Shown: positions 44,978 to 54,779, counted from the stretch's first letter. The stretch: 64,000 nt of DNA from Flavisolibacter ginsengisoli DSM 18119 (GCF_900129295.1 NZ_FQUU01000001.1:186001-250000); one strand, 5' to 3'. Program-made: numbers and translations. Notes: generated from the sequence alone by a model not told the origin.

Positions 44978-45213
44978 TTAATTTCTTGTTGTTTAACACC
45001 CGTCACAGTTACAAGAGCCCTGAAAGACTATTGTCTTAAAGTATTCCAGACTATCGGCTTAGGTTCAACAAAATAGTTATTTATTCCTAAACATCATTGC
45101 CTTCATTAGCATTAAAGAACTTTGAATCTATTGATATTATCCAATGCCATGTATTCCTGGTTCATATGTTGAATACAGAAGCATACCTGTTCTTTTCAAA
45201 ATAAGAATAGGAT

Positions 45214-47682
45214 CTAAAATTCTATTATAAAACCAATAGAGGGAGTAACTGATGCATCACTGTTATCAAGCCGCAGGGGAATTGCGTTGCTGCCATCTGG
45301 TTTTATTGGCTGACCATCTGTTGTAACAAAACCTGTATTCTCAGCATTGCGTTTAAAAGTATAGCTGTCCGGCTCCGGATTTTTAGCCAGGTACCAATTG
45401 GTTACATCTAAAAACAGGTCAATGGTAGTTCTTCTGAAATTCCATTTCTTATCAATACGGATGTCACTCGAATTGAAGCTGCCTAGTCGTAGTGTATTCA
45501 ACCTTGCATAATCTAAAATTCCCTGACCGCGTGACAAGTAATTCAGTTTTGAGGCTGCTTCATCAAATGGTGTATAAGGCGCTCCACCCTGGTATCGGAA
45601 TTTCAGGCCAACTTCCCAGTTTCGGGGCAACTTATAACCCATAGTTGCACTTAAAAGATGACGATTGTCCCAACTGCTTGGAATATAGAGTTGATTACGA
45701 CCACTATATTCGGAACGGTAAAAAGTATAGGAAAGAATACCAAAAAAACGATCCGTTAGTTTTTGTTGTGCAAACAATTCAATTCCGTAAGCTCTCCCCT
45801 TTCCATTCGTAGTCACTGCTTCATTTCCCAATACATTAAAATCAGACCCAAGATTGGAAAGAGAAATGCCATTGCGCACAGATACCGGTACATTGTCATA
45901 ATTTTTATAAAAGCCCTCTGCTGTAAATCGCAAGTCATTAGAGGGCACGAATTCGACGCCCGCAACATAATGTTCACTGCGAAGGTAGCTGCTGTTCTTA
46001 TTAACCAGCACTCCGTTGTTATCTGCAAATCCAAGGATTGTATATGGAGGTATCTTATAGTAACGGCCAATTGAAATATTAGCAGTCCATCTCTCTGCTA
46101 ACGTATAACTAAAGGCAACGCGGGGTGACAGGGTTTTGAAGGGATTAGATCCACCAGTAGTAAAAGTATTTATATCTGAACGTACTCCGGCGCTAATGCC
46201 AAGCCGGCCATCAAAATAACGCCGGCTTACCTGGGCAAAGGCACCCAACCGCCAGAAACTTTCCATGGGACTTATGAAGTTCAAACTTTCACCCTGCTGT
46301 ATCACACTGTCATTCGCATCCTTTAATTCACGACGGATGACACTGAAAGTATGATTACTGTAATCGGCCAATTGTGCCGATGCCCCATAGGCCCACTTCC
46401 AACCATTTCGATATTTGTTCACATCAATACGGAATTTATTCTCTGTTTCTCTTGATAAGTAGGATAAGGTTTGTTCAGCTGCAACCCTGGTCTCATTATC
46501 CTGGTATTGCTGAATATCATTATCGAAAGTATTACGGCTCAGAGCCAGGTTTAAGAATCCATCTTTAATCAACCTGCGCAATGATATACCCGCAGTATAG
46601 TTCCACTGGTTGATAAAAGGATTGGAATTCAGTACATATAATTTTTCAGGCGTCGCATCTTTTATCCTGGCGAAACTAAATTGGTCAATTGCACCAAGGC
46701 CAACAAATGAAACCGTGGTTTTACTGTTCAACTGGTGGGTGATCTTCGTTTGAAAATCCCAATAATTAGGTCGAATGGGCAAATCTATTAGTGTAAAAAG
46801 CAATTGCAGGTAAGATCGCCGGGCCGATGCCAGGAAGGTGGTCTTTTTATTCGATGACAAGGGACCCTCCAGGGTAGCGGAAAGATCAGTAGCACTCAGC
46901 CGCACATTTCCTTGAACCCGGTTAGGGTTGCCGGAACGCTGGCGAAACTGGAATACTGAACTCAGGGCATTGTCATAGCGGGCCTCAAAAGCAGAGGAAC
47001 TTAGTTTTACATCTTCAATGAACGATACATTCAATATACCTTGTGGGCCGCCGGAACTTCCCTGTGTTTGAAAATGGTTAATCACGGGGATCTCTATACC
47101 ATCCAGGTAGAAAACATTTTCGTTGGGCGCTCCACCCCTTATAATGATATCATTTCTAAACCCTCCACCGCCTATTCCTCCTCCCACACCAGGCAATGTT
47201 TGAATAACCTTACTGATGTCAAAATTGCCCCCGGGATTACTCCTGATCTCTTCTGTAGTTAAACGCTGCACACTTAAAGGTGACTCAAGCGTTGCAGCAG
47301 CTGCCGTGCGGCGGCCTGACCGTACCACTACTTCAGAAAGTGAGGTAACATCAGGTTCCATCTCGACAGACAGGTTTATCTCGTTACCTGTGGTGACAAC
47401 CAGGTTATAATAGGTTTGCGGCTTGTAACCTACACCTGTAAATACCAGGTTATATGTTTTGATATCCAGGTTGTTCAATAGAAAACCTCCCAACGAATCT
47501 GTAGTTGTGCCTTTAGTACTATCCTGCAGCAAGACTGAAATTCCAGCAAGCGGCTTTTGTGTGGCTCGATCCACAACCTTACCTGACAAGCGGCCAGTAA
47601 CTTGTGCATTTATGATTGTAAAAACGAATAAAAAAATACAAGTCAGCAGTACTGGTAATGTTTTTCCTGTTGGGTAAAGCAT
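45214..47682 (-). CDS. TonB-dependent receptor with carboxypeptidase-regulatory-like domain
   Basis: 822 residues. A signal peptide ends at about INAQ. Residues about 28-115 are a CarboxypepD_reg-like beta-sandwich (GRLSGKVVDRATQKPLAGISV). The plug (about 130-240) includes IIIRGGAPNENVFYLDGIEIP. The remainder is a 22-strand barrel ending in an aromatic residue (IGFIIEF). It imports an unidentified large substrate with TonB energy. No SusD, FecR or sigma partner is adjacent, so it belongs to the solitary class and not the SusCD pairs. Full-length. Confidence 0.93.
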   Translation of the reverse strand: MLYPTGKTLPVLLTCIFLFVFTIINAQVTGRLSGKVVDRATQKPLAGISVLLQDSTKGTTTDSLGGFLLNNLDIKTYNLVFTGVGYKPQTYYNLVVTTGNEINLSVEMEPDVTSLSEVVVRSGRRTAAAATLESPLSVQRLTTEEIRSNPGGNFDISKVIQTLPGVGGGIGGGGFRNDIIIRGGAPNENVFYLDGIEIPVINHFQTQGSSGGPQGILNVSFIEDVKLSSSAFEARYDNALSSVFQFRQRSGNPNRVQGNVRLSATDLSATLEGPLSSNKKTTFLASARRSYLQLLFTLIDLPIRPNYWDFQTKITHQLNSKTTVSFVGLGAIDQFSFARIKDATPEKLYVLNSNPFINQWNYTAGISLRRLIKDGFLNLALSRNTFDNDIQQYQDNETRVAAEQTLSYLSRETENKFRIDVNKYRNGWKWAYGASAQLADYSNHTFSVIRRELKDANDSVIQQGESLNFISPMESFWRLGAFAQVSRRYFDGRLGISAGVRSDINTFTTGGSNPFKTLSPRVAFSYTLAERWTANISIGRYYKIPPYTILGFADNNGVLVNKNSSYLRSEHYVAGVEFVPSNDLRFTAEGFYKNYDNVPVSVRNGISLSNLGSDFNVLGNEAVTTNGKGRAYGIELFAQQKLTDRFFGILSYTFYRSEYSGRNQLYIPSSWDNRHLLSATMGYKLPRNWEVGLKFRYQGGAPYTPFDEAASKLNYLSRGQGILDYARLNTLRLGSFNSSDIRIDKKWNFRRTTIDLFLDVTNWYLAKNPEPDSYTFKRNAENTGFVTTDGQPIKPDGSNAIPLRLDNSDASVTPSIGFIIEF

Positions 47683-48035
47683 CAGATAAATTCCTTTGTC
47701 AATCTGCTTAATGCAAATTGATAAACTTTAAGTTTAAAAGGTAAATAACATTTACAATAACACCCTTGTTCCGAAAAGGTTTAGCAATTTTTGAGTTTAA
47801 CAGCTATTTATAATCTCTTATGACCCTTATAAATTCCCTGTTCCTTTTCTATCGTTAAATCAATATCACTGAATACACTGATTGATGTCATTGTTTCACA
47901 ATTCATCTCTAATCAATTTTGAATACCTCCTATTCCGTAATGAAGATAAAACATCCAATACTTCTTATGATGTTACACGGAAACTAATGTGCCACACAAA
48001 CTGCCTTTTGAAATAGATAGAAGAACGCTAAAACT
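47683..48035. other. Intergenic region between divergent TonB receptor and Cache remnant
   Basis: About 350 bp, AT-rich. No gene is recognised. The part next to the Cache frame does not encode the missing N-terminal half of that domain in any frame I could read. A clear TAnnTTTG promoter for the receptor was not found. Confidence 0.5.
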
Positions 48036-48227
48036 ATGATTATGAAAAAGGATGGAAAATTTTTGGTGCGGGAAAATATTGATAGTGCCACAAAAAAAGG
48101 AAGTGCCTGGGTAGATTATTATTGGTACAAGCCCGGTCAGAATGAGCCAGCCCATAAGCAAGCGTTTGTAAGAAAGGTGCAGCATGGAAATGAAACATAT
48201 ATTGTGGGTGCCGGTTTTTACCAGTAA
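48036..48227 (+). pseudogene. Cache-domain fragment (C-terminal half only)
   Basis: 63 codons (ATG 48036; ATG 48042 also possible) encode KKDGKFLVRENIDSATKKG, GSAWVDYYWYKPGQNEP, KQAFVRKV and YIVGAGFYQ. These are the closing strands of a single Cache (sensor) domain, where the usual text is DGKxFVRE...G.GWVDYxWxxPG...K..FVKKV...WVVGSGxY. The N-terminal half and any signal sequence are missing, and an in-frame TAG at 48018-48020 closes the frame upstream. It is most likely a remnant of an exported Cache protein. A short functional peptide is less likely. Confidence 0.6.
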
Positions 48228-48327
48228 TGGCGAAACAAATGAAATTAAGTTTCAAGGCACAAGGGATAGCAGTTGATTATAGTATGGCAAACAGCTTGTG
48301 AGACATTATTGTTTGATGTTTCACATT

Positions 48328-49125
48328 TCAAGATAAAAACTCGCCTTCAAATGTTATGACAGCCTCTCCATAAATGAATACTTTGTCATTGACTAGTTCT
48401 GTAATCATCGTGCCTGTTCGTGAAGAAGACTGAAATGCTTTAAATTTTGTCTTGCCGAGTTTTTGTGCCCAATATTTAGTAAGGAATGTTTGTACACCGC
48501 CTGTTACAGGATCTTCATTTGTGCCTGCCCAGGGCCAAAAATACCGGTAGTGAAAATCAAAACCGGTGTCATTGGATCTGGCTGTAACCAAAACGCCATT
48601 GATGCCCTTGTATGAATTTATTAAAGCAACAAAATCAGGTTTCAATCCGGCAAGTGTACCCGGGTCGCTTATCTCAATAAGAATGATCTTGTTTTTGGGG
48701 CTATACCTGGCATCTAATGCCTTATCTATTCCCAAGGCACTGAATACAGGCTCAGGAACAGTAAAATCAGTTGTCTCATAGACAGGGAATTGCATCATGA
48801 TCTTACCATCAACTTTCTCAATCCTTAATTCAACGTTTTCGCAATTAATGAAATTGATAGTTTCAAGGGAAGAGGTTTCAAATAGAATTTTTGATGCCCC
48901 TAATGTAGCATGACCACATAATGGAATTTCTTTTTTGGGAGTATAAAATCTAATGCTATAATTATTCCTCGAAATGTATTTGATAAACGCGGTTTCTGAA
49001 AAACCTATTTCAGTTGCAATGTTTTGCATTAATTGATTATCAATATCAGTTTCTACAATGCAAACAGCAGCAGGGTTTCCCTTGAATTTCTGATTGGTAA
49101 AAGAATCAACGAAATAAGTCTTCAT
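48328..49125 (-). CDS. PhzF family isomerase
   Basis: 265 residues of the diaminopimelate-epimerase-like PhzF fold. The catalytic Glu44 lies in GFSETAFI, and the motif PLCGHATLGA begins the second half of domain 1. The C-terminal domain contains FWPWAGTNEDPVTGGVQTFL, the family's DPVTGS-like loop with Gly for Ser. No phenazine genes are nearby, so it is a general isomerase of unknown substrate. Start at MKTYFVDSFTN. Confidence 0.92.
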   Translation of the reverse strand: MKTYFVDSFTNQKFKGNPAAVCIVETDIDNQLMQNIATEIGFSETAFIKYISRNNYSIRFYTPKKEIPLCGHATLGASKILFETSSLETINFINCENVELRIEKVDGKIMMQFPVYETTDFTVPEPVFSALGIDKALDARYSPKNKIILIEISDPGTLAGLKPDFVALINSYKGINGVLVTARSNDTGFDFHYRYFWPWAGTNEDPVTGGVQTFLTKYWAQKLGKTKFKAFQSSSRTGTMITELVNDKVFIYGEAVITFEGEFLS

Positions 49126-49195
49126 GAATTTAATTTAAGAAACCATAAACATAACCCACAATAGTTTAAATATATTCCCTCAGCAGTATTACATG

Positions 49196-50338
49196 CTATT
49201 TAGAAATCCCCTTCATAATATTATTACCTAAATCTGTAAACTTATTAAAGGAAGCCATGTCATATTCGTTTGACAATAATACAATGCCCAAATGTAGTCC
49301 AGGACAAACTGCACAATAGCTTGAAAAGCCAAAACTTGCACCAGAGTGCCAAACTATGGATTTTCCACCAGGAAGTTTATCAACCTGCCAGAATAAAGCA
49401 GTACCAGTATGAGTTGAATCACCAAAAGAAGCCAGGTGACATAATGCAATTGTTGCATTTTTTTCATCTAAATGCATTCTGATATACTTTAACATATCGA
49501 TTACTGAAGAACAAATGCCACCCGCTGGATGAAGTATGGAAAGCGTATGATTGTAGGGCATTTTTATTCCCTTATTATTATATCCTTTTGCAAAATACCT
49601 GGCCACACTATCTTCTGTGTAGGTAACATTTGTATGGGTCATAGTAAGTGGTCCAGTTATATAGTTTTTAACCAATGAACCGTATGGCTGATTATAAGTT
49701 TGTTCCAATATGAAACCTGCTAGTTGTGCGCCGGCATTTGAATACTTAAACTGGTAACCTGGTTGAAATGTCATTTTAAAATGGTGCAAATCTTTCCAAA
49801 AGCTATCTAGCGTATAATTTTGATATAGGGCCATTATTAAAGAAGGTATTGAGTCTTGCGGATTCCGAAATAAGTTTGGAATATCCGGTAATAATAAAGG
49901 CAAACCCGAAGTATGGTGTGCCAGGTGTATAATTTTTATGGCATGGCCCTGGTATTCTAAATTGGGATAAATACCAGAAAGATATTTGCGAATATCATCA
50001 GCAGGACTTACTTTTCCTTCAATGATTGCCTGCGCCAGCAGAGTTCCTGTAAATGTCTTGGAAATGGAACCAATTTCATAAATAGTACTATCTGTTGGTG
50101 GTAATTTTTTTTCTTTTTCCCGGGAGCCATAATGAAAAGTATAGGTTACTCCATCTTTGATTATGCCTAATGACAATCCAACCTGCGTAGTATCTTTCAT
50201 AAATGCTTGAACCAGTTCATTAACAGTTGAATCTTTAACCGACCACGAATTACGCAATTCAATCTTCTTACGGTCTGTTTGTGCGGCTATCTGTAACGAC
50301 ACCAATAATACAAACAATATAAAAAACCAAGATTTCAT
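49196..50338 (-). CDS. Serine hydrolase (class C beta-lactamase-related)
   Basis: 380-residue exported protein with a signal peptide ending at about IAAQ. Penicillin-binding motifs are SxxK with Ser91-Ile-Ser-Lys94 (EIGSISKTF), YxN in FKYSNAGAQ, and HSGASFGF in place of KTG. This combination marks the AmpC/esterase EstB group (beta-lactamase-related serine hydrolases), including D-aminopeptidases and esterases. Antibiotic resistance cannot be inferred. Full length, monocistronic. Confidence 0.9.
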   Translation of the reverse strand: MKSWFFILFVLLVSLQIAAQTDRKKIELRNSWSVKDSTVNELVQAFMKDTTQVGLSLGIIKDGVTYTFHYGSREKEKKLPPTDSTIYEIGSISKTFTGTLLAQAIIEGKVSPADDIRKYLSGIYPNLEYQGHAIKIIHLAHHTSGLPLLLPDIPNLFRNPQDSIPSLIMALYQNYTLDSFWKDLHHFKMTFQPGYQFKYSNAGAQLAGFILEQTYNQPYGSLVKNYITGPLTMTHTNVTYTEDSVARYFAKGYNNKGIKMPYNHTLSILHPAGGICSSVIDMLKYIRMHLDEKNATIALCHLASFGDSTHTGTALFWQVDKLPGGKSIVWHSGASFGFSSYCAVCPGLHLGIVLLSNEYDMASFNKFTDLGNNIMKGISK

Positions 50339-50525
50339 TTTGATGTAACCATTCTAACATAAAATTATTGCCACCAATAAATATATTTACCAGGATCCTG
50401 ATTTATAGATAATGTTATTATTCAGAGCCATTTATTACTATTATTAGTCAAGGATTCCATGTGTTACCCTCATGGCTCTTGTAAGGCACTTGCTTAGCAG
50501 GGAATAAACGTGCAACAATGAACTA

Positions 50526-51443
50526 TTAATGTTTATCAATGAATCTAAGTACAACTTTATTAAATTCTGAAGGGTTCTCATACTCAAGTCCATGCGAAGT
50601 ATTCGGCAGTGTGGTTCTTTCCTTATTACTAAAACAAGGTTCCATCTTATTCATTATTAAAGGAAGAAATGCAGGAGATTTGCCACCTCCCAGCAACAAG
50701 ACCGGACAATTTATTTTTTTAAGATCAGTACAGGAGATGGAAGGCATAATGTTTTGAAGAGTGATATTAGCCCTGGCTTCCTGCGTATTCATCATCATTA
50801 ATTCACGACCAGATTGGGACAGCCTGGAGAAGTAGGAACTGTCACCCATTACAACATCAAGAAAATAGCTAACTGCTTTTTCCTGTTCATTGTTTGCAAA
50901 TGCTTGTACTGCTTTGGCAAAAGGATTTACATCATTTGGCGAAGGAGGTGGCATCAATGACATAATAGGCGGTTCCCCAAGCGTAAGACTGCGCACCAAT
51001 TCAGGATGATCAATAGTGGCTAATAAGGCAATATAGGCACCGGAAGAATGCCCTACCAGGTGAGCGGGTTTAAGATTAAGCTTTTTTAAAAACGCTGCAA
51101 GGTCTTTAGCATGAGATGCGAAGGAATGTTTAGATGAATCTATTATTAGTTGTTGATTAGGCCAGGCAAAGCGACGACTATAAGCAATTACCCGGTAGTT
51201 TTGAGTAAAAGCATCCATTTGTGCGCCCCAGCTACGGTAATCACTTAATGCACCGTGCACAAAAACCACCGGATCGCCTTTCCCGATGTCGATGTAGTGA
51301 ATACTGTCACCATTCACGAAAATGCTTTTGAGTTCAGACTTTATTCCTGCTTCACCTTGCGCTATGGCAGTATTGCTGTTATTGCATACACACAAATAAA
51401 ACAGCGCCAGAAAAAAACTGAATGGGAAAAAGTTCTTTTTCAT
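50526..51443 (-). CDS. Exported alpha/beta-fold hydrolase
   Basis: 305 residues. The signal peptide ends at about NTAIAQ. The oxyanion-hole motif is VFVHGALSDYRSW, the nucleophile is Ser133 in GHSSGAYIAL, the acid is probably Asp in the late LLLGGGKSP region, and the His is in PNTSHGLEYENP. It belongs to the large family of lipases, haloperoxidases and esterases; the substrate is unknown. No operon partner. Confidence 0.88.
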   Translation of the reverse strand: MKKNFFPFSFFLALFYLCVCNNSNTAIAQGEAGIKSELKSIFVNGDSIHYIDIGKGDPVVFVHGALSDYRSWGAQMDAFTQNYRVIAYSRRFAWPNQQLIIDSSKHSFASHAKDLAAFLKKLNLKPAHLVGHSSGAYIALLATIDHPELVRSLTLGEPPIMSLMPPPSPNDVNPFAKAVQAFANNEQEKAVSYFLDVVMGDSSYFSRLSQSGRELMMMNTQEARANITLQNIMPSISCTDLKKINCPVLLLGGGKSPAFLPLIMNKMEPCFSNKERTTLPNTSHGLEYENPSEFNKVVLRFIDKH

Positions 51444-51703
51444 ATTAAACTGTTTTGGTGTTCACGATTTTATGGTCTTCAGTCAGGGTTGGCTACAACT
51501 TTAAAGCATTGCGATGTGGTGGCAGTCGGTGGTGTTCCCGGTCTATCGGGGCTTATTAAAGATACAAAAGGTTGTTATTTATTTAGTTGACATGCGTAAT
51601 TCGCGTGCCGAAACAATACCTGTACGAAAAATGTCAAAGCTAACAATGTGTACTGCAAAATTTTTAGCAGCAAATAAATATTGCCAGATTTTCAGCAACT
51701 TTC

Positions 51704-52384
51704 TTATTCCATCAGCACCCATTCATCAATGATCTTTTCCTTTGCCCTGGTCAATATGGTTTGCACTCCCAATGATCTATTACCTGCCATAAGGTGGCCT
51801 GCAAAGCAAATAGGGATCTTGTAATCTTTTGGAAACGTGCCATTAAACACAGCCTTCCAGTTATAGTCATCCATTTCATTCATAAAAAACTCTTCGGCTT
51901 CTTCATCAATAGGTTCATCAATGAGCACCAGGAATTCTTCTTTCCCAGGTATTGGTGGTTTTTCCTTCTTTTGTGCCTTGCGGGCATCTGCTTCTCTTAT
52001 CATACCGGGCAGGTACAACTCCAGGTCTTCAGCAGATATGGGTATACAATGGAGGGAAGCCAAAAACGCATACAATGATCTGAGTACCTCCTCATCTTCT
52101 ATTCCCAGGTTTTTAAAGGCTATGGCTTTTTTCTTACAAAGATTATAAAGTGCGTTACACCTGCGGTTGGTATAAACATAGCGGTAGATAAGGGAAGCCA
52201 GGGTATTGGCCCTTCCAAAAAAACCTGAAGCTCTCCTGGACCCTTCAAAGGCAGGATCGGAATAAAATCGATCAGTGTCCACACCGGGTTTGGTGCGTAC
52301 CCAGTACTCTCCTTCAGAGCGGTAGAAGTTTATATTGCCATCAATGGTGCCAATGCCCCTGATAGGACCTACTTGTTTTGGCAT
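51704..52384 (-). CDS. Conserved Bacteroidota hypothetical protein
   Basis: 226 residues from ATG 52382-52384, giving MPKQVGPIRGIGTIDGNINFY; an ATG ten codons upstream is also open. The opening resembles a widespread but uncharacterised Bacteroidota family beginning MPKQxGxIxxxGTIGxxxFY, followed by a DGYxVRxKxGVDxxRFxxDPAF block (here SEGEYWVRTKPGVDTDRFY then SDPAFEGSRR). No catalytic motif, signal peptide or membrane segment. Rich in basic and aromatic residues. The family's role is unknown. Confidence 0.75.
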   Translation of the reverse strand: MPKQVGPIRGIGTIDGNINFYRSEGEYWVRTKPGVDTDRFYSDPAFEGSRRASGFFGRANTLASLIYRYVYTNRRCNALYNLCKKKAIAFKNLGIEDEEVLRSLYAFLASLHCIPISAEDLELYLPGMIREADARKAQKKEKPPIPGKEEFLVLIDEPIDEEAEEFFMNEMDDYNWKAVFNGTFPKDYKIPICFAGHLMAGNRSLGVQTILTRAKEKIIDEWVLME

Positions 52385-52505
52385 AGAATAGGATTTTGTT
52401 TTATTAGCTTGCAAAATACTAAATATTTTAGTATTCTCAAATCCTATTTTCCCTTTTATTTATCCACAGGAGGGTAAACAATTATGCGTAACAGTGAGTT
52501 GGGAC

Positions 52506-52621
52506 ATAGCTCCTCCCAGGCTACCTCATAGCTACTCCCTGGCTACGGTATAGATATTCCGTGCGAACACGGAGTATCATGGGCGTTGGTAGGGAGTTGA
52601 TGGGACGTTGGTAGGAAGTAG
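52506..52621. repeat. Clustered short repeats with a central hairpin
   Basis: Two 22-bp tandem units (52506-52527 and 52528-52549; 17 of 22 match) are followed by a perfect hairpin tccgtg-cgaa-cacgga (52558-52573). Two further near-identical direct repeats follow (atgggcgttggtaggg at 52579 and atgggacgttggtagg at 52600). The right-hand units partly match the reverse complement of the left-hand units. Non-coding, upstream of the 51704-52384 gene and downstream of the APC gene. The remaining intergenic part (52415-52800) shows nothing coding. Confidence 0.65.
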
Positions 52622-52800
52622 GATAGTCGGAAGTCACAAATGGCGAAAAAGAGAATTGCTTATTTCGAAGACGTTAGGTCGAAAAAACAGTTTTGATACG
52701 ATCAATTCAGGCACGTAGAAATGTTCAATTTTCAATGTTCAATAACCAATTTTCAAGGAAGGCAGAACCAGGATTTGATGAAGTGGTTTGGGAGGGAACT

Positions 52801-54138
52801 TTATTTTATACCGGGAAGACCGACCGCTATTATATTTCTACTTTTCATCCACTGCGTGGCGAAATAGATTATGCTTATGACAGCAATGAAAATAATGGTT
52901 GAAAGAATTTCCCATTTGCTCAAACTTGTTAGTAACCAGACAATAGTTGCAATCCCAATAAAAGGAATGGTTAATCCTAATGGAATAATAAATATATTTT
53001 CTGTTTTATCAGTTTTCTTCCTTCTCATTTCGATGGTTGACAAAATAACAGCAAGGTAAATAAACAGTATGGCAGCACTGGCCATTATAGCTAATTGTTT
53101 AAAACCACCTGAAACAGAAAAAATAAAAATCAATGTGCCGTAAGTTATTACTGCCAGATAGGGTGTAGCAAATTTGGGATGTACTTTGCCGAGGAATTTC
53201 GGAAATGTACCGTCAAGTGCCCCCGCAAATAATGACCTTGGAGTAGCAAGTACGTCAGCGCCTACGGCACCAAAACAGGAAATAGCAGCTGTAGCAAGCA
53301 GCAAAGTTGCGCCAAGTGGTCCTGCAATTTTTTGTGCCACGGCTGCCAATGGGGCATCTTTAAAAATACCTATATCTCCACCCAGGATCCCCTGGGTAAC
53401 CATTTGTAACAACATGTAAACGATCAGTATGATAATTCCTCCTGATAAAATACCCAAAGGAATGGTTCGTTTTGGATTTTTAAGTTCACCACTCACGCCT
53501 AGTGATGTTTCAAACCCTGCAAAGGCAAAAAATAAAATGAAGACAGTATGACTAAATATAGGCAGGGCAGGCACCTGTTCCCAAAACAAATTGTCAACTT
53601 TTACCAGCTTAAGGCCAAAAACTATGATACAGAGTAAGGGCAATAATTTTACGACAGTAATGATTTTTACAAAACCAATACCTTGTTTTGTTCCGCGAAC
53701 ATTTATCAGGATCATAAAACCAATTAGTACGAAAAAGAAAACAATACGTATAACCTGGTTTGCAAAAACAGGAAATACCAGGGACAATGAATCAGCTATT
53801 ATATTCATCAGTGCAGCGCTTCCTAAAATGCCCCAACCAAAAAAATAGAGCCAGTTAATGATATATCCGGGAAACTTTCCGAAAGCAGCTTCAACGTATG
53901 CATAGGATCCTCCGCTGGTGGTAATACGTGTGCCGATCTCTGCATAACATAGCATAATGGCAGCCATCATAATGCTACAGAAGATATAACCGAAAACAGC
54001 AAAGGCTCCTAATTCGAGCCCCACGATCCCTGGCAAAACAAATATGCCAGCACCCATTGTACCATTAACAATTGCCAGGGCAAGTCCGCCTATGCCAATT
54101 ACACGTTTTAAACCTTCCTTAGATTTGGTAATTGACAT
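52801..54138 (-). CDS. APC family amino acid permease
   Basis: 445 residues with 12 predicted membrane helices. Helix 1 has the substrate-binding break NGTMGAGIFVLPG, the GxG(I/V)F-type motif of the amino acid-polyamine-organocation superfamily. Helix 6 carries FFAFAGFETSLGVSGELKNPKRTIP, typical of APC transporters. It imports an amino acid or exchanges one for its product; the substrate cannot be read from sequence. Monocistronic. Confidence 0.9.
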   Translation of the reverse strand: MSITKSKEGLKRVIGIGGLALAIVNGTMGAGIFVLPGIVGLELGAFAVFGYIFCSIMMAAIMLCYAEIGTRITTSGGSYAYVEAAFGKFPGYIINWLYFFGWGILGSAALMNIIADSLSLVFPVFANQVIRIVFFFVLIGFMILINVRGTKQGIGFVKIITVVKLLPLLCIIVFGLKLVKVDNLFWEQVPALPIFSHTVFILFFAFAGFETSLGVSGELKNPKRTIPLGILSGGIIILIVYMLLQMVTQGILGGDIGIFKDAPLAAVAQKIAGPLGATLLLATAAISCFGAVGADVLATPRSLFAGALDGTFPKFLGKVHPKFATPYLAVITYGTLIFIFSVSGGFKQLAIMASAAILFIYLAVILSTIEMRRKKTDKTENIFIIPLGLTIPFIGIATIVWLLTSLSKWEILSTIIFIAVISIIYFATQWMKSRNIIAVGLPGIK

Positions 54139-54258
54139 AATAGTTTGGTATTACCTATTAAGTTAGACAAGTAAAAGCAATAAAGCGGTTTTACTTTGCA
54201 CAGTACATTTCAATTGATATACACTATTCAAATTACTAACTGCAGAGCTGCTTTGTCT

Positions 54259-54708
54259 TCAGGCAACCAGGCCACGGGCAATGCTTAATTGTTCCCGGAG
54301 CTTAAAAGGATGGATATTCAGAATGATGGCGGCTTCCAAATCATTAAAACCAATGATATCTACCAATAAATAGGTGGTCCAGGCAGGCAAATTCATTTCT
54401 CTTGTTTTGTGAATATTTAAAGCCTTGAGAATAGGTTGAATCATAAATGTATTTGGCCGGTTGCCGGCAACAGGTTTTGCAAGGAACATATCCCTGCTGA
54501 CAAGGAACACACATCTCCGAACAATTTGCTTTGCCAGCCACAAACGTGGTGATATATCCCCGGCATTACCAGGAAATATAGAAGACCTTACCTGTTGCAA
54601 GATCTGGCAGGAATCAGATTCATTAAATCCAAACCCGGAAGCGATCTGTTGTAATACATGCTGATTTTTCAGCCATACATCTTCGAGCGTAATAGATAGG
54701 TTATCCAT
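54259..54708 (-). CDS. Small sigma-70-like (ECF-related) protein
   Basis: 149 residues. A segment resembling a reduced ECF region 2 (SPRLWLAKQIVRRCVFLVSRD) is followed by a linker and a region 4-like helix-turn-helix (LPAWTTYLLVDIIGFNDLEAAIILNI, then HPFKLREQLSIARG). Canonical ECF sigma factors read LPxxxRxxxxLxxxxGxxxxEIAxxLxxxxGTVKSRLxRAR, so the match is clear in shape but lacks the basic residues of a strong DNA binder. It may be a degenerate or anti-regulatory sigma-like protein. Two 16-bp direct repeats lie just upstream. Confidence 0.65.
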   Translation of the reverse strand: MDNLSITLEDVWLKNQHVLQQIASGFGFNESDSCQILQQVRSSIFPGNAGDISPRLWLAKQIVRRCVFLVSRDMFLAKPVAGNRPNTFMIQPILKALNIHKTREMNLPAWTTYLLVDIIGFNDLEAAIILNIHPFKLREQLSIARGLVA

Positions 54709-54724
54709 AACCGTTATTAAAAAG

Positions 54725-54779
54725 TTTGATACTCAATAGCGTGTAAATTCCAGGCACTGCGCTTTTGATACTGAATAGC
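54725..54779 (-). promoter_or_regulatory. Two 16-bp direct repeats before the sigma-like gene
   Basis: tttgatactcaatagc (54725-54740) and tttgatactgaatagc (54764-54779) differ at one base and are 39 bp apart. The nearer copy ends 16 bp before the start codon of the sigma-like gene. Possible operator or sigma recognition elements. Confidence 0.45.

Noticed and set aside
49196-50338. Antibiotic-resistance beta-lactamase
   Set aside because: The SxxK, YxN and HxG motifs are shared with esterases and peptidases of the same fold, and no resistance context is present.
51594-51610. Imperfect palindrome catgcg-taatt-cgcgtg
   Set aside because: Only six-base arms with a mismatch, and not close to a start codon; expected by chance in this length.
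52693-52902. 69-codon plus-strand frame overlapping the end of the APC permease gene
   Set aside because: Its second half is antisense to the permease, and its first half comes from simple ttcaattttcaa-type repeats.
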